Positions 44,210 to 52,177 of a stretch of 64,000 bases of DNA are shown one piece after another (within the stretch, counting starts at the first letter, position 1; every line of letters starts with the position of its first letter). This DNA comes from Treponema sp. UBA4377 (GTDB lineage Bacteria; Spirochaetota; Spirochaetia; Treponematales; Treponemataceae). The notes beneath the pieces were generated by a model. It saw nothing but the letters and a program-made list of their open reading frames with translations, was not told the origin of the DNA and ran no database searches. The stretch lies in assembly GCA_002391235.1 (NCBI GenBank), contig DGRX01000029.1, positions 38,918-102,917 on the forward strand, written 5' to 3'. The translations under genes and the position numbers were made by a program.

Positions 44210-45457
44210 ATGGAAGCTCAAAGCGGAGCGAGCGTTGGCGCCAACAAAATTCACATTTCCTTTTTGGGGGCGATGAACGCCGGAAAGTCAAGCCTTTTAA
44301 ACGCCGTGACTTCGCAAGACATGAGCGTGGTTTCTTCCGCCCCGGGAACGACGACCGATCCGGTAAAAAAATCGATGGAGCTTTTGCCGCTTGGCCCGGT
44401 CTTGCTTATAGACACGCCGGGCTACGACGACTCAGGCGAGCTTGGCTCTCTGCGCGTTCAAAAAACGATGGACGCGATAAGGCAAAGCGACGCGGCTGTC
44501 TTGGTCGTGGACGCGACGGTCGGCGTTAGGGAATGCGACAAAAAGGCCGCCGCGCTTTTAAAGGAAAAGGCCATTCCCTTTGTCGTCGCTTGGAACAAGG
44601 CTGACATTGGCGCGCCAAGCGATTCCGGCGATTCCGGCGTGTCTGGAAAAGCCGCCGTTTTTGGCCTTGAAACGCCGGCCGTCTTTGTCAGCGCTAAGAC
44701 TGGCCTTAACATTGAAGATCTAAAGGAAAAAATCGCGCTCGTCGCAAAAAGTTCCGACAGCAAAAAAGAATTTATCGGCGGTCTTGTAAAGCCCGGCGAC
44801 ACGGTGATTCTTGTGATTCCCACCGACGAGTCCGCGCCCAAGGACAGGATAATCCTTCCGCAGCAAATGGCGGTGCGAAGCGTAATAGACAAGGGCGCCT
44901 TGGCGCTTTCCTGCAATCCGCAAACTTTGGATGCCGCTCTCCGCTCGATAAAAAAAACGCCGGACCTTGTCATAACCGACTCGCAAGCTTTTTCTTCTGT
45001 GGCGAAAATTCTTCCAAAAGAAACTCCGCTGACAAGCTTTTCCATATTGATGGCCGACTACAAGGGAACTTTGCGGGCGGAAGTGGATGCCGTTCAAAAA
45101 ATAAAGGAGCTAAAGGACAATGACCTTGTCCTTATAAGCGAAGGCTGCAGCCACCGCCGCCAGTGCGCCGACATCGGAACGGTAAAGCTTCCTGCCGCGC
45201 TGAAAAAGTTTACAGGAAAGGACTTGCGCTTTGAGTGGACAAGCGGACAAGGCTTTCCGCGCGACCTTTCGCCATACGCGCTTGCAATCCATTGCGGGGC
45301 CTGCATGCTCAACGCGCGCGAAATGCAAGGCCGCCTGGCTTTGGCAAAAGAGAGCGGACTCCCGATGACAAACTACGGCATGGCCCTGGCCCTTTGCTCG
45401 GGCCTATTGGAGCGGAGCCTCGCGGTTTTTGATGGAGGAAAGCTCGGGCGGCATTGA
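44210..45457 (+). CDS. hydF: [FeFe]-hydrogenase maturation GTPase HydF
   Basis: HydF is the scaffold GTPase that assembles and delivers the di-iron subcluster to HydA. It has the P-loop GAMNAGKSSLLNAVT, the switch region SSAPGTTTDPVKKSM and the G3 motif DTPGYDD. The C-terminal cluster-binding residues are in EGCSHRRQCADIG and AIHCGACMLN. I prefer the ATG at 44210, with GGAG upstream (415 residues); an ATG at 44186 would add eight residues. No HydA gene is present in the window. Confidence 0.94.
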   Translation: MEAQSGASVGANKIHISFLGAMNAGKSSLLNAVTSQDMSVVSSAPGTTTDPVKKSMELLPLGPVLLIDTPGYDDSGELGSLRVQKTMDAIRQSDAAVLVVDATVGVRECDKKAAALLKEKAIPFVVAWNKADIGAPSDSGDSGVSGKAAVFGLETPAVFVSAKTGLNIEDLKEKIALVAKSSDSKKEFIGGLVKPGDTVILVIPTDESAPKDRIILPQQMAVRSVIDKGALALSCNPQTLDAALRSIKKTPDLVITDSQAFSSVAKILPKETPLTSFSILMADYKGTLRAEVDAVQKIKELKDNDLVLISEGCSHRRQCADIGTVKLPAALKKFTGKDLRFEWTSGQGFPRDLSPYALAIHCGACMLNAREMQGRLALAKESGLPMTNYGMALALCSGLLERSLAVFDGGKLGRH

Positions 45458-45552
45458 CCAAAGACGCCCTTTGCGCTAATATCAATTCCGACAGAATTCG
45501 CCGCGATGACCAGATGCCAGGAGCATGGCTTTGCGGACAAACAGAGGTTAAT

Positions 45553-46818
45553 ATGCCATATTCCGAACCTACAAACCTTGCGATTGTAGCCTGCCCGGGT
45601 GGAGAAGTATTTGCCGATGAAGTTATAACTCATCTTCGCCACATGTACAAGCATCGTTTTACCCTTAAGAACGATGTCATTTCAAAACGCTACCAGCTTG
45701 ACAAAACAGATCTAATCAAGCAAATCAATTTGGGCAGCGACATCAACACTTCAGACATTTGCATGAAGGGCGCCACCGACAAGTACAGGCCGCCGATTTT
45801 CAAGGTCAAGGCCCGCTTCACCTATTTTATGAACGGCGAATTCAAGACCGAGCTTTTGGAATGCGTTCGCGGAAAGGACGTTTTCATTTTCCAGGACGTT
45901 GAGAACCACGAAGTCCTTTCGCTCAACGACGGAAAGAACAAGCTTTCGCTTTCGGTCAACGACCACGTAATGTCGCTTTTGGTCACGATTGACTGCGTGC
46001 GCCAAGCCGGAGCGGCAAACATTACGCTTGTCGTTCCCGCCTATCCTTACAGCCGCCAGCACAAAAAGAAGGGTCGCGAAGGCCTTACGGCCAGCATGCT
46101 TGGCCACATCTACGAGCTTTTGGGCGTAAAAAGAATCATCACGCTTGACATCCACTCGCGCGAAATCATCAATGCCTTCAGCACAATCTCTTTGGAAAAC
46201 TTGCACGCCTCATACCAAATCATCCGCGAGCTTGCCAAAATCGTGGACCTTACTGGAAAGACCGAGGACCTTGTCGTCGTCTCTCCCGACACAGGCGCGA
46301 TCGACCGCAACAAATTCTACGCTTCGGGCCTTAAGCTTCCGCTTGCGATGATTTACAAGGAGCGCGACTACTCAATCGTAACGCAGGACGCGCACTCGAC
46401 CAACATCAAGGCGATAAAGCTTTTGGGCGACGTAAGCGGAAAGGTGGCCTTCCTTGCCGACGACATGTTGGGAACGGGAGGAACGCTTTTAAAGGCCATG
46501 CAGTTCCTAAAGGAGCAGGGCGCGACAAAAGTAATCGCGGCGATTTCGCTTCCGTTCTTTACAGGAAACGCGATTGAGCTCTTTGACGAAGCCTACCACA
46601 AGGGCCTTTTCTACCGCGTCATCGGAACCAACGCCGTTTACCACGAGGCTCTCAAAGACAAGGAATGGTACATCAACACAAACGTAAGCGGCTTGTTCGC
46701 AAACGTAATCACTCGCGTTCACCACAACCAGTCGCTAAGCGATTTGCTTGACAACCGCAACATCATCGAAAAGCTCGTCAAGCAGGACGCGAGCGTAAGC
46801 GACGATGACGAACAATAG
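45553..46818 (+). CDS. prs: Ribose-phosphate pyrophosphokinase, extended spirochaetal type
   Basis: This enzyme makes phosphoribosyl pyrophosphate from ribose 5-phosphate and ATP. At 421 residues it is about 100 longer than the standard protein, with extra sequence in the N-terminal third (for example YRPPIFKVKARFTYFM). The active-site blocks are intact: VVPAYPYSRQHKKKGREGLTA, VVSPDTGAIDR and the PRPP loop VAFLADDMLGTGGTLLKA. The start at 45553 has an AGAGG site. Its end overlaps the kinase-HAD gene by 14 bases. Confidence 0.92.
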   Translation: MPYSEPTNLAIVACPGGEVFADEVITHLRHMYKHRFTLKNDVISKRYQLDKTDLIKQINLGSDINTSDICMKGATDKYRPPIFKVKARFTYFMNGEFKTELLECVRGKDVFIFQDVENHEVLSLNDGKNKLSLSVNDHVMSLLVTIDCVRQAGAANITLVVPAYPYSRQHKKKGREGLTASMLGHIYELLGVKRIITLDIHSREIINAFSTISLENLHASYQIIRELAKIVDLTGKTEDLVVVSPDTGAIDRNKFYASGLKLPLAMIYKERDYSIVTQDAHSTNIKAIKLLGDVSGKVAFLADDMLGTGGTLLKAMQFLKEQGATKVIAAISLPFFTGNAIELFDEAYHKGLFYRVIGTNAVYHEALKDKEWYINTNVSGLFANVITRVHHNQSLSDLLDNRNIIEKLVKQDASVSDDDEQ

Positions 46819-48781
46819 TTTGTCCGACAACTCTCTTGTTCTTTGCATCGACATAGGAACGACTTCCCTCAAGGCCGCCTTTGTAAGCGCGGCGGGGGAA
46901 GTTTTTGATTTTAAACGAATAGAGTATTGGGTTGCTGACGCAACCCGCGAGTTTGCTTCGCAAACATCGCAGCGTGGCGATAATTGTTCGCAAGACCTTA
47001 ACCGCGCGGCCCAAAATGACGGGAAGCCCAAGGATGGGGCGGCCAACCAAAAAGCGTTTCAAGCCCAAAATGGGGCGGCCGCTTGGGTCGCCGCCTTGCG
47101 CGAATTTTTTCCAAGCCGCTCGCTCGCTGCCTGCGCCGCCGTCTCCGTTTCCGGGAACGGCCCCACAATCGTCGCCGCCGACGGAACGACCCTTTTGTGG
47201 TCGGACAACGCCGCGCCTCAAACTGCTTGCAAGCCAAAAACTGCGGCCGACGAGAATTGTTCAAAAGCCCAAGAAGGGGCCGACCAAGACTGTCCGAAAG
47301 CCCATGAAGGGGCCGCCTCCGACAACGCCGACAATCTTTTTTCCAAAATCGACATTCCTGACGCGCAAAAAAAAATCTACCAGCCGCGCCTTGCCGCATT
47401 TAAAGAACTTTTTCCCGGCGCGTGGCAAAAAAGCCCCCGCCTTTACACCTCGACCCAATGGCTTTGCGGCTGGATAAAAAATAACGCTTCTCTTTTGGGC
47501 CTTCCAAGCGGCGTCCCTGTCTTTGACTCAGGTCCTGACTTTATCGCCGCGCTTGTCGGAACGGCGACGCTTTTTCCGGGCCGCCTTTGCGACCGCGCGG
47601 GTTCCAGCGAAGGGCTTAACCTTTGTTCCCCAAAATTTTTTGAGGCGCCTGGCCTTAGAGTCATGCCCTCGCCGGCCAAGGGCTTTTGGAACGTTTCGCG
47701 CTTGATTGAAGACCCCGGTTCCAGCCGGCAGGAAAAGTTGGGCAATTTTAAAAAGGCTTTCAACGCCCTAAAGCAGGCGGCCGCCGCAAACGGAATTCCG
47801 TTTGCGGGCAGGGTGGTCGTGACAGGAGGCCAGGCTCGCGACAAGGACTTGCTTGTGGCCAAGGAAGCCGCTGTCGGCGCGACAATAACGACGGCCCAAA
47901 TCCCCGACGCGGAACTTTTGGGCGACGCGGCGGCCGCCTTTTTTAGGCTTGGAACCTATTCCAGCCTTGAGGAAGCCGCCTGCGCTCTTGTGAGGCTGGA
48001 ATGCGATGTTTGCGAACAGTCGCGGCCGGGCGAGCCCTGTCATTGTCGTGCGCGACCCGACAATCTTTTTGGGCAAAAGATTCCCGCGTCAAGCGCGGGA
48101 ATGACCGATGGCGACAGTTCCGTGTCGCAGGAAGGCTTTCCGCGCTTTTACAACGTTCCGTCCGACATAAAGGCGATAATCTTTGACATAGACTCCACGC
48201 TCTACACAAACGCGGCCTACGCCTTTGAGCAGGTTGACTGCCAAGTGCGCCGCTTCGCCTCCCTTCGCGGAATCACAAACGACCAAGCGCGCAAAATGGT
48301 GGCCGACTACCGCAAAAAATACGCGGCGGAAAACGGCGGAAAAAAAGTTTCGCTTTCAAACGCCTTGCGCTCTTTTGGCGTAAGCATTGAGCAAAGCGTC
48401 CAGTGGCGGCGCGAGCTTATAGAACCCGCGGACTTTTTGGGGCCTGACAAAAAATTGCAAGAAGCCCTGGCCGCGCTTGGCCGCCGCTACAAATTGCTTT
48501 GCGTGACCAACAACCCGATTTTGCCCGCGCAAAAAACTTTGGACGCGCTGGGCGTTTCGGACTTGATGGAAGTTTTGGTTGGCCTTGACACATGCAACCT
48601 TTCAAAGCCGGCCAAGGAGCCCTTTGAGCGCGCGGCCAATGAGGCTGGCGTTCCCTTTGGCAAAATAGTCAGCGTCGGCGACCGCTACGACTTGGACTTG
48701 GCGCCGGCCTTGGAGCTTGGAATGGGCGGCGTTTTGGTTCGCGGCGTGGAAGACGTTTACAAGCTTCCCGGATTGATTTGA
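46805..48781 (+). CDS. FGGY-type sugar kinase fused to HAD hydrolase
   Basis: This 658-residue protein joins two enzymes. Residues 1-395 resemble FGGY kinases (xylulokinase-like: LCIDIGTTSLKAAFV, GSSEGLNLC and VVTGGQARDKDLLVAKEAA). Residues about 455-655 form a HAD phosphatase (AIIFDIDSTLYTN, LLCVTNNP and VSVGDRYDLDLAPALELG). The pairing suggests sugar phosphate handling, substrate unknown. Two low-complexity insertions (about residues 65-100 and 140-175) contain repeated GCCCAA...GGGGC units. The linker encodes a 69-base palindromic repeat at 48037-48105. The reading frame survives all of these. Confidence 0.82.
   Translation: MTNNSLSDNSLVLCIDIGTTSLKAAFVSAAGEVFDFKRIEYWVADATREFASQTSQRGDNCSQDLNRAAQNDGKPKDGAANQKAFQAQNGAAAWVAALREFFPSRSLAACAAVSVSGNGPTIVAADGTTLLWSDNAAPQTACKPKTAADENCSKAQEGADQDCPKAHEGAASDNADNLFSKIDIPDAQKKIYQPRLAAFKELFPGAWQKSPRLYTSTQWLCGWIKNNASLLGLPSGVPVFDSGPDFIAALVGTATLFPGRLCDRAGSSEGLNLCSPKFFEAPGLRVMPSPAKGFWNVSRLIEDPGSSRQEKLGNFKKAFNALKQAAAANGIPFAGRVVVTGGQARDKDLLVAKEAAVGATITTAQIPDAELLGDAAAAFFRLGTYSSLEEAACALVRLECDVCEQSRPGEPCHCRARPDNLFGQKIPASSAGMTDGDSSVSQEGFPRFYNVPSDIKAIIFDIDSTLYTNAAYAFEQVDCQVRRFASLRGITNDQARKMVADYRKKYAAENGGKKVSLSNALRSFGVSIEQSVQWRRELIEPADFLGPDKKLQEALAALGRRYKLLCVTNNPILPAQKTLDALGVSDLMEVLVGLDTCNLSKPAKEPFERAANEAGVPFGKIVSVGDRYDLDLAPALELGMGGVLVRGVEDVYKLPGLI
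48037..48105 (+). repeat. Palindromic repeat element inside a coding region
   Basis: The 69 bases from CTGTCATTG to GGAATGAC contain two hairpins: ATTGTCG with CGACAAT, and TTCCCGCG with CGCGGGAA around a TCAAG loop. The layout matches a widely dispersed class of bacterial interspersed palindromes. The length is divisible by three and adds 23 codons to the kinase-HAD linker without a stop. Confidence 0.75.
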
Positions 48782-48837
48782 CCGCCGCTCCTAGACAAAG
48801 TTTTGTTTTTTCTATATAATGGAAATTCGAGGAATTT

Positions 48838-49686
48838 ATGAAAGTTTCAAAAGTTCAAGGGAAACTTGAGCTTAAGAATTCAGGCGGGCTTTCGCTTTTT
48901 TTCATCGGAGCGGGGAGCGCCTTTTCAAAAGTAAATTTTCAGAATAACGTTCTCTTTATAAAGGGCAAGAACCATGTCCTTATCGATTGCGGAAATCTTT
49001 GCGCGATGGCGATTTCTCAGTTTGGAGCGCAGATTTCCGACGTTCGGAACATTTTCCTCACCCATTCCCACGCCGACCACATTGGCGGAATGGAAGAAGT
49101 GGCCTTTACCGATTACTATTCTAAAAAGGAAAGGCCCGTCGTGATCATCGACGACAAGTACAAAAAAACATTGTGGAACGATTCCTTGCGCGGCGGCTTG
49201 GGCTACAGCAAAACTTATGACGGCAAGGTCATGGATTTTGACGACTTTTTTATCCAGCAAAAGCCGGAGCGGATTCGCAAAGGAAAGCATTGGTACCAGC
49301 ATGCAGTCGTAGGAGGAAAGAACGGCATCGACCTAAAGATTTTTGAAACCGCCCATTCAAACGTCCGAGACGCGCGAGGAAGGCGTTTTCATTCATGCGG
49401 AGTTGTAGTGGACGACAGAATCCTTTTTACCAGCGACACGCAGTTCAATCCAAAGCAGCTGGACGAGCTTATGGCTGACTTTGACATTGAATGGATTTTC
49501 CACGACTCGTGCTTCAAGAAGAATGAAGTTCACGCAAGCTACGGCGAGCTTAAGACTTTGCCCGCCGACATAAAGAAAAAAATTTATTTGTGCCACTACG
49601 ACGAAAGGCTTGCCGGCGTAGACGCAAAAAAAGACGGCTTTGTCGCTTTTGTAAAGCGCGGCTATTATTACAATTTTGATTTATAA
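48838..49686 (+). CDS. MBL-fold metallohydrolase, RNase Z-like
   Basis: This 282-residue metallo-beta-lactamase-fold protein has the motif FLTHSHADHIGGMEEV and further ligand residues in ETAHSNVRD, LFTSDTQFNP and LCHYDE. It resembles RNase Z-like or lipoate/phosphodiesterase-type hydrolases, but lacks the flexible arm of true tRNase Z. The start is the ATG at 48838 with GAGGAAT upstream and a TATAAT nearby. tRNA-Arg begins directly at its last base pair region, one base after the stop. Confidence 0.83.
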   Translation: MKVSKVQGKLELKNSGGLSLFFIGAGSAFSKVNFQNNVLFIKGKNHVLIDCGNLCAMAISQFGAQISDVRNIFLTHSHADHIGGMEEVAFTDYYSKKERPVVIIDDKYKKTLWNDSLRGGLGYSKTYDGKVMDFDDFFIQQKPERIRKGKHWYQHAVVGGKNGIDLKIFETAHSNVRDARGRRFHSCGVVVDDRILFTSDTQFNPKQLDELMADFDIEWIFHDSCFKKNEVHASYGELKTLPADIKKKIYLCHYDERLAGVDAKKDGFVAFVKRGYYYNFDL

Positions 49687-49760
49687 GGTCCATTAGCTCA
49701 ACTGGATAGAGCGGCCGCCTCCTAAGCGGCAGGTTGTGTGTTCGATTCACATATGGGCCA
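49687..49760 (+). tRNA. tRNA-Arg (CCT anticodon)
   Basis: This 74-base cloverleaf pairs acceptor GGTCCAT with ATGGGCC, with one G-U pair, and ends in discriminator A. The anticodon stem GCCGC/GCGGC encloses loop CTCCTAA, with CCT at 49721-49723. The T loop is TTCGATT. CCA is not encoded. The tRNA starts immediately after the MBL stop codon, so it may share that transcript. Confidence 0.95.
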
Positions 49761-49773
49761 TATATTATAGAGT

Positions 49774-49892
49774 AAAAAAACACAGACATGAGGGGCGGGA
49801 CGCAGAAAAAAAATTAGGGAGGGTTCCCTATGGGAAGGTCCCTGATTTTTTTTCGTCGCTGGGACCCGCTTATTAAGTCTGTGTTTTTTTTT
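49774..49892. terminator. Long imperfect hairpin between convergent units
   Basis: An A-run, CACAGAC, GCGGG, an A8 block and AGGGA on the left arm are mirrored on the right arm by AGGGA's complement TCCCT, T8, CCCGC, GTCTGTG and a T-run. The whole forms an interrupted stem of about 50 base pairs around a short loop. It lies between tRNA-Arg and the convergent glycosidase gene, and can terminate transcription from both sides. Confidence 0.7.
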
Positions 49893-51711
49893 AGTCAAAC
49901 AGCGCTTGTATGGCGCGGGCGTAACCGATTTGAGTGTAGTTGTAAAGCGCGGTCCAGCCAAAGCCGTCTTCCGCCGAAAATATTTTTTTGTCGTAAGGAA
50001 GGTTCATGCTTGCGGCAACGGTTTTTTCCGCGGCGCCGGCCTTTTTTATTTCTTTTGCAAGCGCGGCGGGGTAGGCGGCTTGCCACAATTTTTTGTCCTT
50101 CACCGCGTTCCCTGTAAGGTGAGTGAAAACCAAGATTAGGTCCGCGCCCTTTATCTTTGCCTTGTCGGCGGCGGAAACGCTTTTTCTTTCTTCGTAGCAG
50201 ACAAAGTCCGCGTTTTCGGCTCCGCGCGCCGCAAACTGTTTTTGCAGGATTTCAGCCTTGTCTTGGAAGGGGACAAAGACCGCGATTCTTTTTCGGCCGG
50301 AGCGGAGCGTTTTTTTGAGGCTGTCGGAGTTTATGTTGCTAAATGAGGCGCGGGCCGCGTCGATTTGGATTTGCGCGCAAGTTTGGGCGGCCTCTTGCTT
50401 TCGCTCCTTGTCCATCGGAACGATTTTTTGCGGCAGCGGAACAATTCGCGCGCCGGCTTCTTTGTCGGCTGCGATTTTTATAAGGCCAGCCTTTTGCTTT
50501 AGCTCCAAAACGCGGACGACCGCCGCGTCAAGCGCCTTGCTGTCCAAGGCTCCGCTTTGAAGCGCCGCTTCCACCTTTTCAAAAAAATCTTCCAAAAATT
50601 CCAAGTCTTTTTTTGAGTAAACGTTTATCGGATTGATGATCAAGTCGCAGCCCGCGTTTACGGCAAGGACAAAGCTTTCGTCAGGCGACCAAGAGTCAAA
50701 AATCGCCTTCATGTCCATCGCGTCGCTTATTATCGCTCCCTTGTAGTCCAAGGAGCCGCGCAAAATCTTTGTGAGGATTTTTTTTGAAAGCGTCGCGGGC
50801 GCAGTGATTTTTTTGTTTTCCTTGCTGGACTGCAGTTTTGTTTTGTCCAAGCGCGGGCATTGGATGTGCGCGGTCATTATCAGCGGAATGCCGTTTTTTA
50901 TGTTTTCTTTGAACGGAAGGGCCTCGCGCTTTTTCCATTTTGCAAGCGAGGAATTTATTTGAGGCAAGTCCAAGTGCGAGTCGACCGATGTGTCGCCGTG
51001 GCCCGGAAAATGCTTGGCGCAAGCCAAAACGCCCGCGTCCAAAAGTCCCTGGCTAAAAGCCGCCGAAAATTCCGCCGCCTCTTTTGGGTCGCTGGAAAAG
51101 CTTCTGATGCCGATGACCGGATTTTGCGGGTTAGAGGCCACGTCGCAAACAGGCGCCAAGTCCGCGTTGATTCCGTAGTCAAGCAAAAGCTGGCCGTTGG
51201 CTCTTCCGCACAAAAAGGCGTTTCGCGGGTCGCCTGTCTTTCCGATGGCCATCGCGCTGGGCGTTGAATAGTCAAGGACGCGGGCCACGTTTCCGCCCTC
51301 TTGGTCGGCAAAGAACAAAAGGGGAGCGTTGCCTCCGTCAAGCGCGGCGGAGTTTAGGTCGCGGATGAACTTTTTTGCTTGCGCGGCGTCGGTCATGTTT
51401 TCGCCGAATAGTATTATGGAGCCGATGTAGTAGTCGCGGACTGTTTTGTACATCGCGGAATTTATTTTGTTCACCGGCGCGAATATTTTTGGATTTTCGG
51501 CGGCTAGGGCAGGCTTGTATTCCTTGTGGCCCAAGGGGGAGTCGGTCCAAAAGCGGAAATTCATTACGCACAAGGCTCCGATCTTTTGCCGCGCGGTCAT
51601 CGACTGGACGCATTCGCGCAAGGCGCTTTTTTCCGCCGCGCTTTGGGCTTTTAGTGGGAGCGAAGAAAAAAAAGCCAGAGACAACAATGCCACAAAAATA
51701 ATCTTTTTCAT
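49891..51711 (-). CDS. Glycoside hydrolase family 3, beta-N-acetylhexosaminidase-like
   Basis: This 606-residue secreted enzyme has a signal peptide (MKKIIFVALLSLAFFSSLPLKA). The family 3 catalytic barrel contains ADQEGGNVARVLD, LACAKHFPGHGDTSVDSH and the KHFPGHG block typical of NagZ. The nucleophile Asp lies in GAIISDAMDMKAI. The C-terminal 200 residues form a second alpha/beta domain. A NagZ-like role in releasing N-acetylglucosamine from cell-wall or glycan material is likely; the signal peptide makes it periplasmic. I reject the 41 upstream in-frame codons because the signal peptide starts at 51711. Confidence 0.88.
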   Translation of the reverse strand: MKKIIFVALLSLAFFSSLPLKAQSAAEKSALRECVQSMTARQKIGALCVMNFRFWTDSPLGHKEYKPALAAENPKIFAPVNKINSAMYKTVRDYYIGSIILFGENMTDAAQAKKFIRDLNSAALDGGNAPLLFFADQEGGNVARVLDYSTPSAMAIGKTGDPRNAFLCGRANGQLLLDYGINADLAPVCDVASNPQNPVIGIRSFSSDPKEAAEFSAAFSQGLLDAGVLACAKHFPGHGDTSVDSHLDLPQINSSLAKWKKREALPFKENIKNGIPLIMTAHIQCPRLDKTKLQSSKENKKITAPATLSKKILTKILRGSLDYKGAIISDAMDMKAIFDSWSPDESFVLAVNAGCDLIINPINVYSKKDLEFLEDFFEKVEAALQSGALDSKALDAAVVRVLELKQKAGLIKIAADKEAGARIVPLPQKIVPMDKERKQEAAQTCAQIQIDAARASFSNINSDSLKKTLRSGRKRIAVFVPFQDKAEILQKQFAARGAENADFVCYEERKSVSAADKAKIKGADLILVFTHLTGNAVKDKKLWQAAYPAALAKEIKKAGAAEKTVAASMNLPYDKKIFSAEDGFGWTALYNYTQIGYARAIQALFD

Positions 51712-51846
51712 GTTTGTGTTTCGTTCGATATTATAGCGCATTTTTTGCAGAAAAAAATAACAATTTTTAAAAAAAATTCCAAAAATAAACGAAAATCTTG
51801 CAAAAAATGTATATGTTATATAGTGGAACGCCACAGCGTGTGGCAG

Positions 51847-51878
51847 GCCGCCTCTTGATTCTTAGAAATTAGGAGGCC
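51847..51878 (+). promoter_or_regulatory. Hairpin sequestering the toxin ribosome site
   Basis: GGCCGCCT pairs with AGGAGGCC with a single A-G mismatch around a 16-base loop, so the ribosome binding site is closed in the free mRNA. An equivalent hairpin occurs in copy 2. Just upstream, GCCACA and TGTGGC form another stem in copy 1. Confidence 0.7.
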
Positions 51879-51887
51879 TCGCGGAAC

Positions 51888-51977
51888 ATGACAAGCTACG
51901 AAGTCGCGACTTTGGTCGTCGCAATTCTATCTTTGATTGTAAACGCGATCGCTCTCTTCCAAAACATGAAGAAATAG
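51888..51977 (+). CDS. Predicted type I toxin peptide, copy 1
   Basis: This 29-residue peptide begins MTSYEVATLVVAILSLIVNA and ends IALFQNMKK. It has one membrane span (about residues 6-24) and a short basic tail. This resembles the small holin-like/Fst-like toxins of type I toxin-antitoxin systems (Hol_Tox type), which damage or depolarise membranes. AGGAGG lies 11 bases before the ATG and can pair with GGCCGCCT at 51847-51854, hiding the site. A near-identical peptide is encoded at 59122. A convergent antisense RNA overlaps its 3' end. The toxin role is inferred from size, topology and layout. Confidence 0.78.
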   Translation: MTSYEVATLVVAILSLIVNAIALFQNMKK

Positions 51978-51980
51978 CGA

Positions 51981-52024
51981 AAAAAAAGCCTGCCCGTAGT
52001 GTGTCTAGCCTCGGACAGGCTTTT
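51981..52024. terminator. Shared bidirectional terminator, copy 1
   Basis: AAGCCTGCCCG pairs with CGGACAGGCTT. It is flanked by an A-run on the left and a T-run on the right, so it can end both the toxin mRNA and the opposing RNA. Confidence 0.8.
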
Positions 52025-52072
52025 AAGCAAGCCACAAGAGGCGGCCGCATCGCTGTGGCGTTCCTCTCTTTA
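51981..52072 (-). ncRNA. Predicted antisense antitoxin RNA, copy 1
   Basis: On the minus strand TTGACT (52102-52107) and TAAGAT (52079-52084) have a 17-base spacer. They predict an RNA of about 90 bases that starts near 52072 and ends at the shared hairpin (AAGCCTG...CAGGCTT, 51986-52023). Its first 30 bases repeat the toxin leader in the same sense (GGAACGCCACAGCG...GGCCGCCTC). It could therefore pair with the toxin ribosome site in trans. It also overlaps the toxin mRNA 3' end. Confidence 0.68.
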
Positions 52073-52127
52073 CTCAATATCTTAGCGCGCAAAGCCCCAA
52101 AAGTCAAGGAAAAAAAGCGCATGCCAT

Positions 52128-52156
52128 AAAAAAAGCCGCCCCTTACGGGGCGGCTT
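52128..52156 (-). terminator. Porin gene terminator
   Basis: GCCGCCCC and GGGGCGGC form a perfect eight-base-pair stem around TTAC, followed on the minus strand by seven T residues. It lies 20 bases past the porin stop. Confidence 0.85.
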
Positions 52157-52177
52157 ATAGGACTAACCTAAACTAGA

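Larger units (their letters stand above)
51825..52107. repeat. Complete small toxin/antisense element, copy 1
   Basis: This unit has arms at 51825-51857 and 52035-52064 that are inverted repeats of each other (GGAACGCCACAGCG and GGCCGCCTCTTG). Inside lie a 29-codon gene and a bidirectional terminator. An antisense promoter on the minus strand lies at 52079-52107. The rest of the 466-base interval between the glycosidase and porin genes holds only an A/T-rich leader and the porin terminator. Copies 2 and 3 lie at 59059-59339 and 53667-53786. Confidence 0.75.

Noticed and set aside
51825..52064. Fst/par-style direct repeats as the pairing sites of the toxin system
   Set aside because: The shared arms are inverted, not direct, so the two RNAs are identical rather than complementary there.
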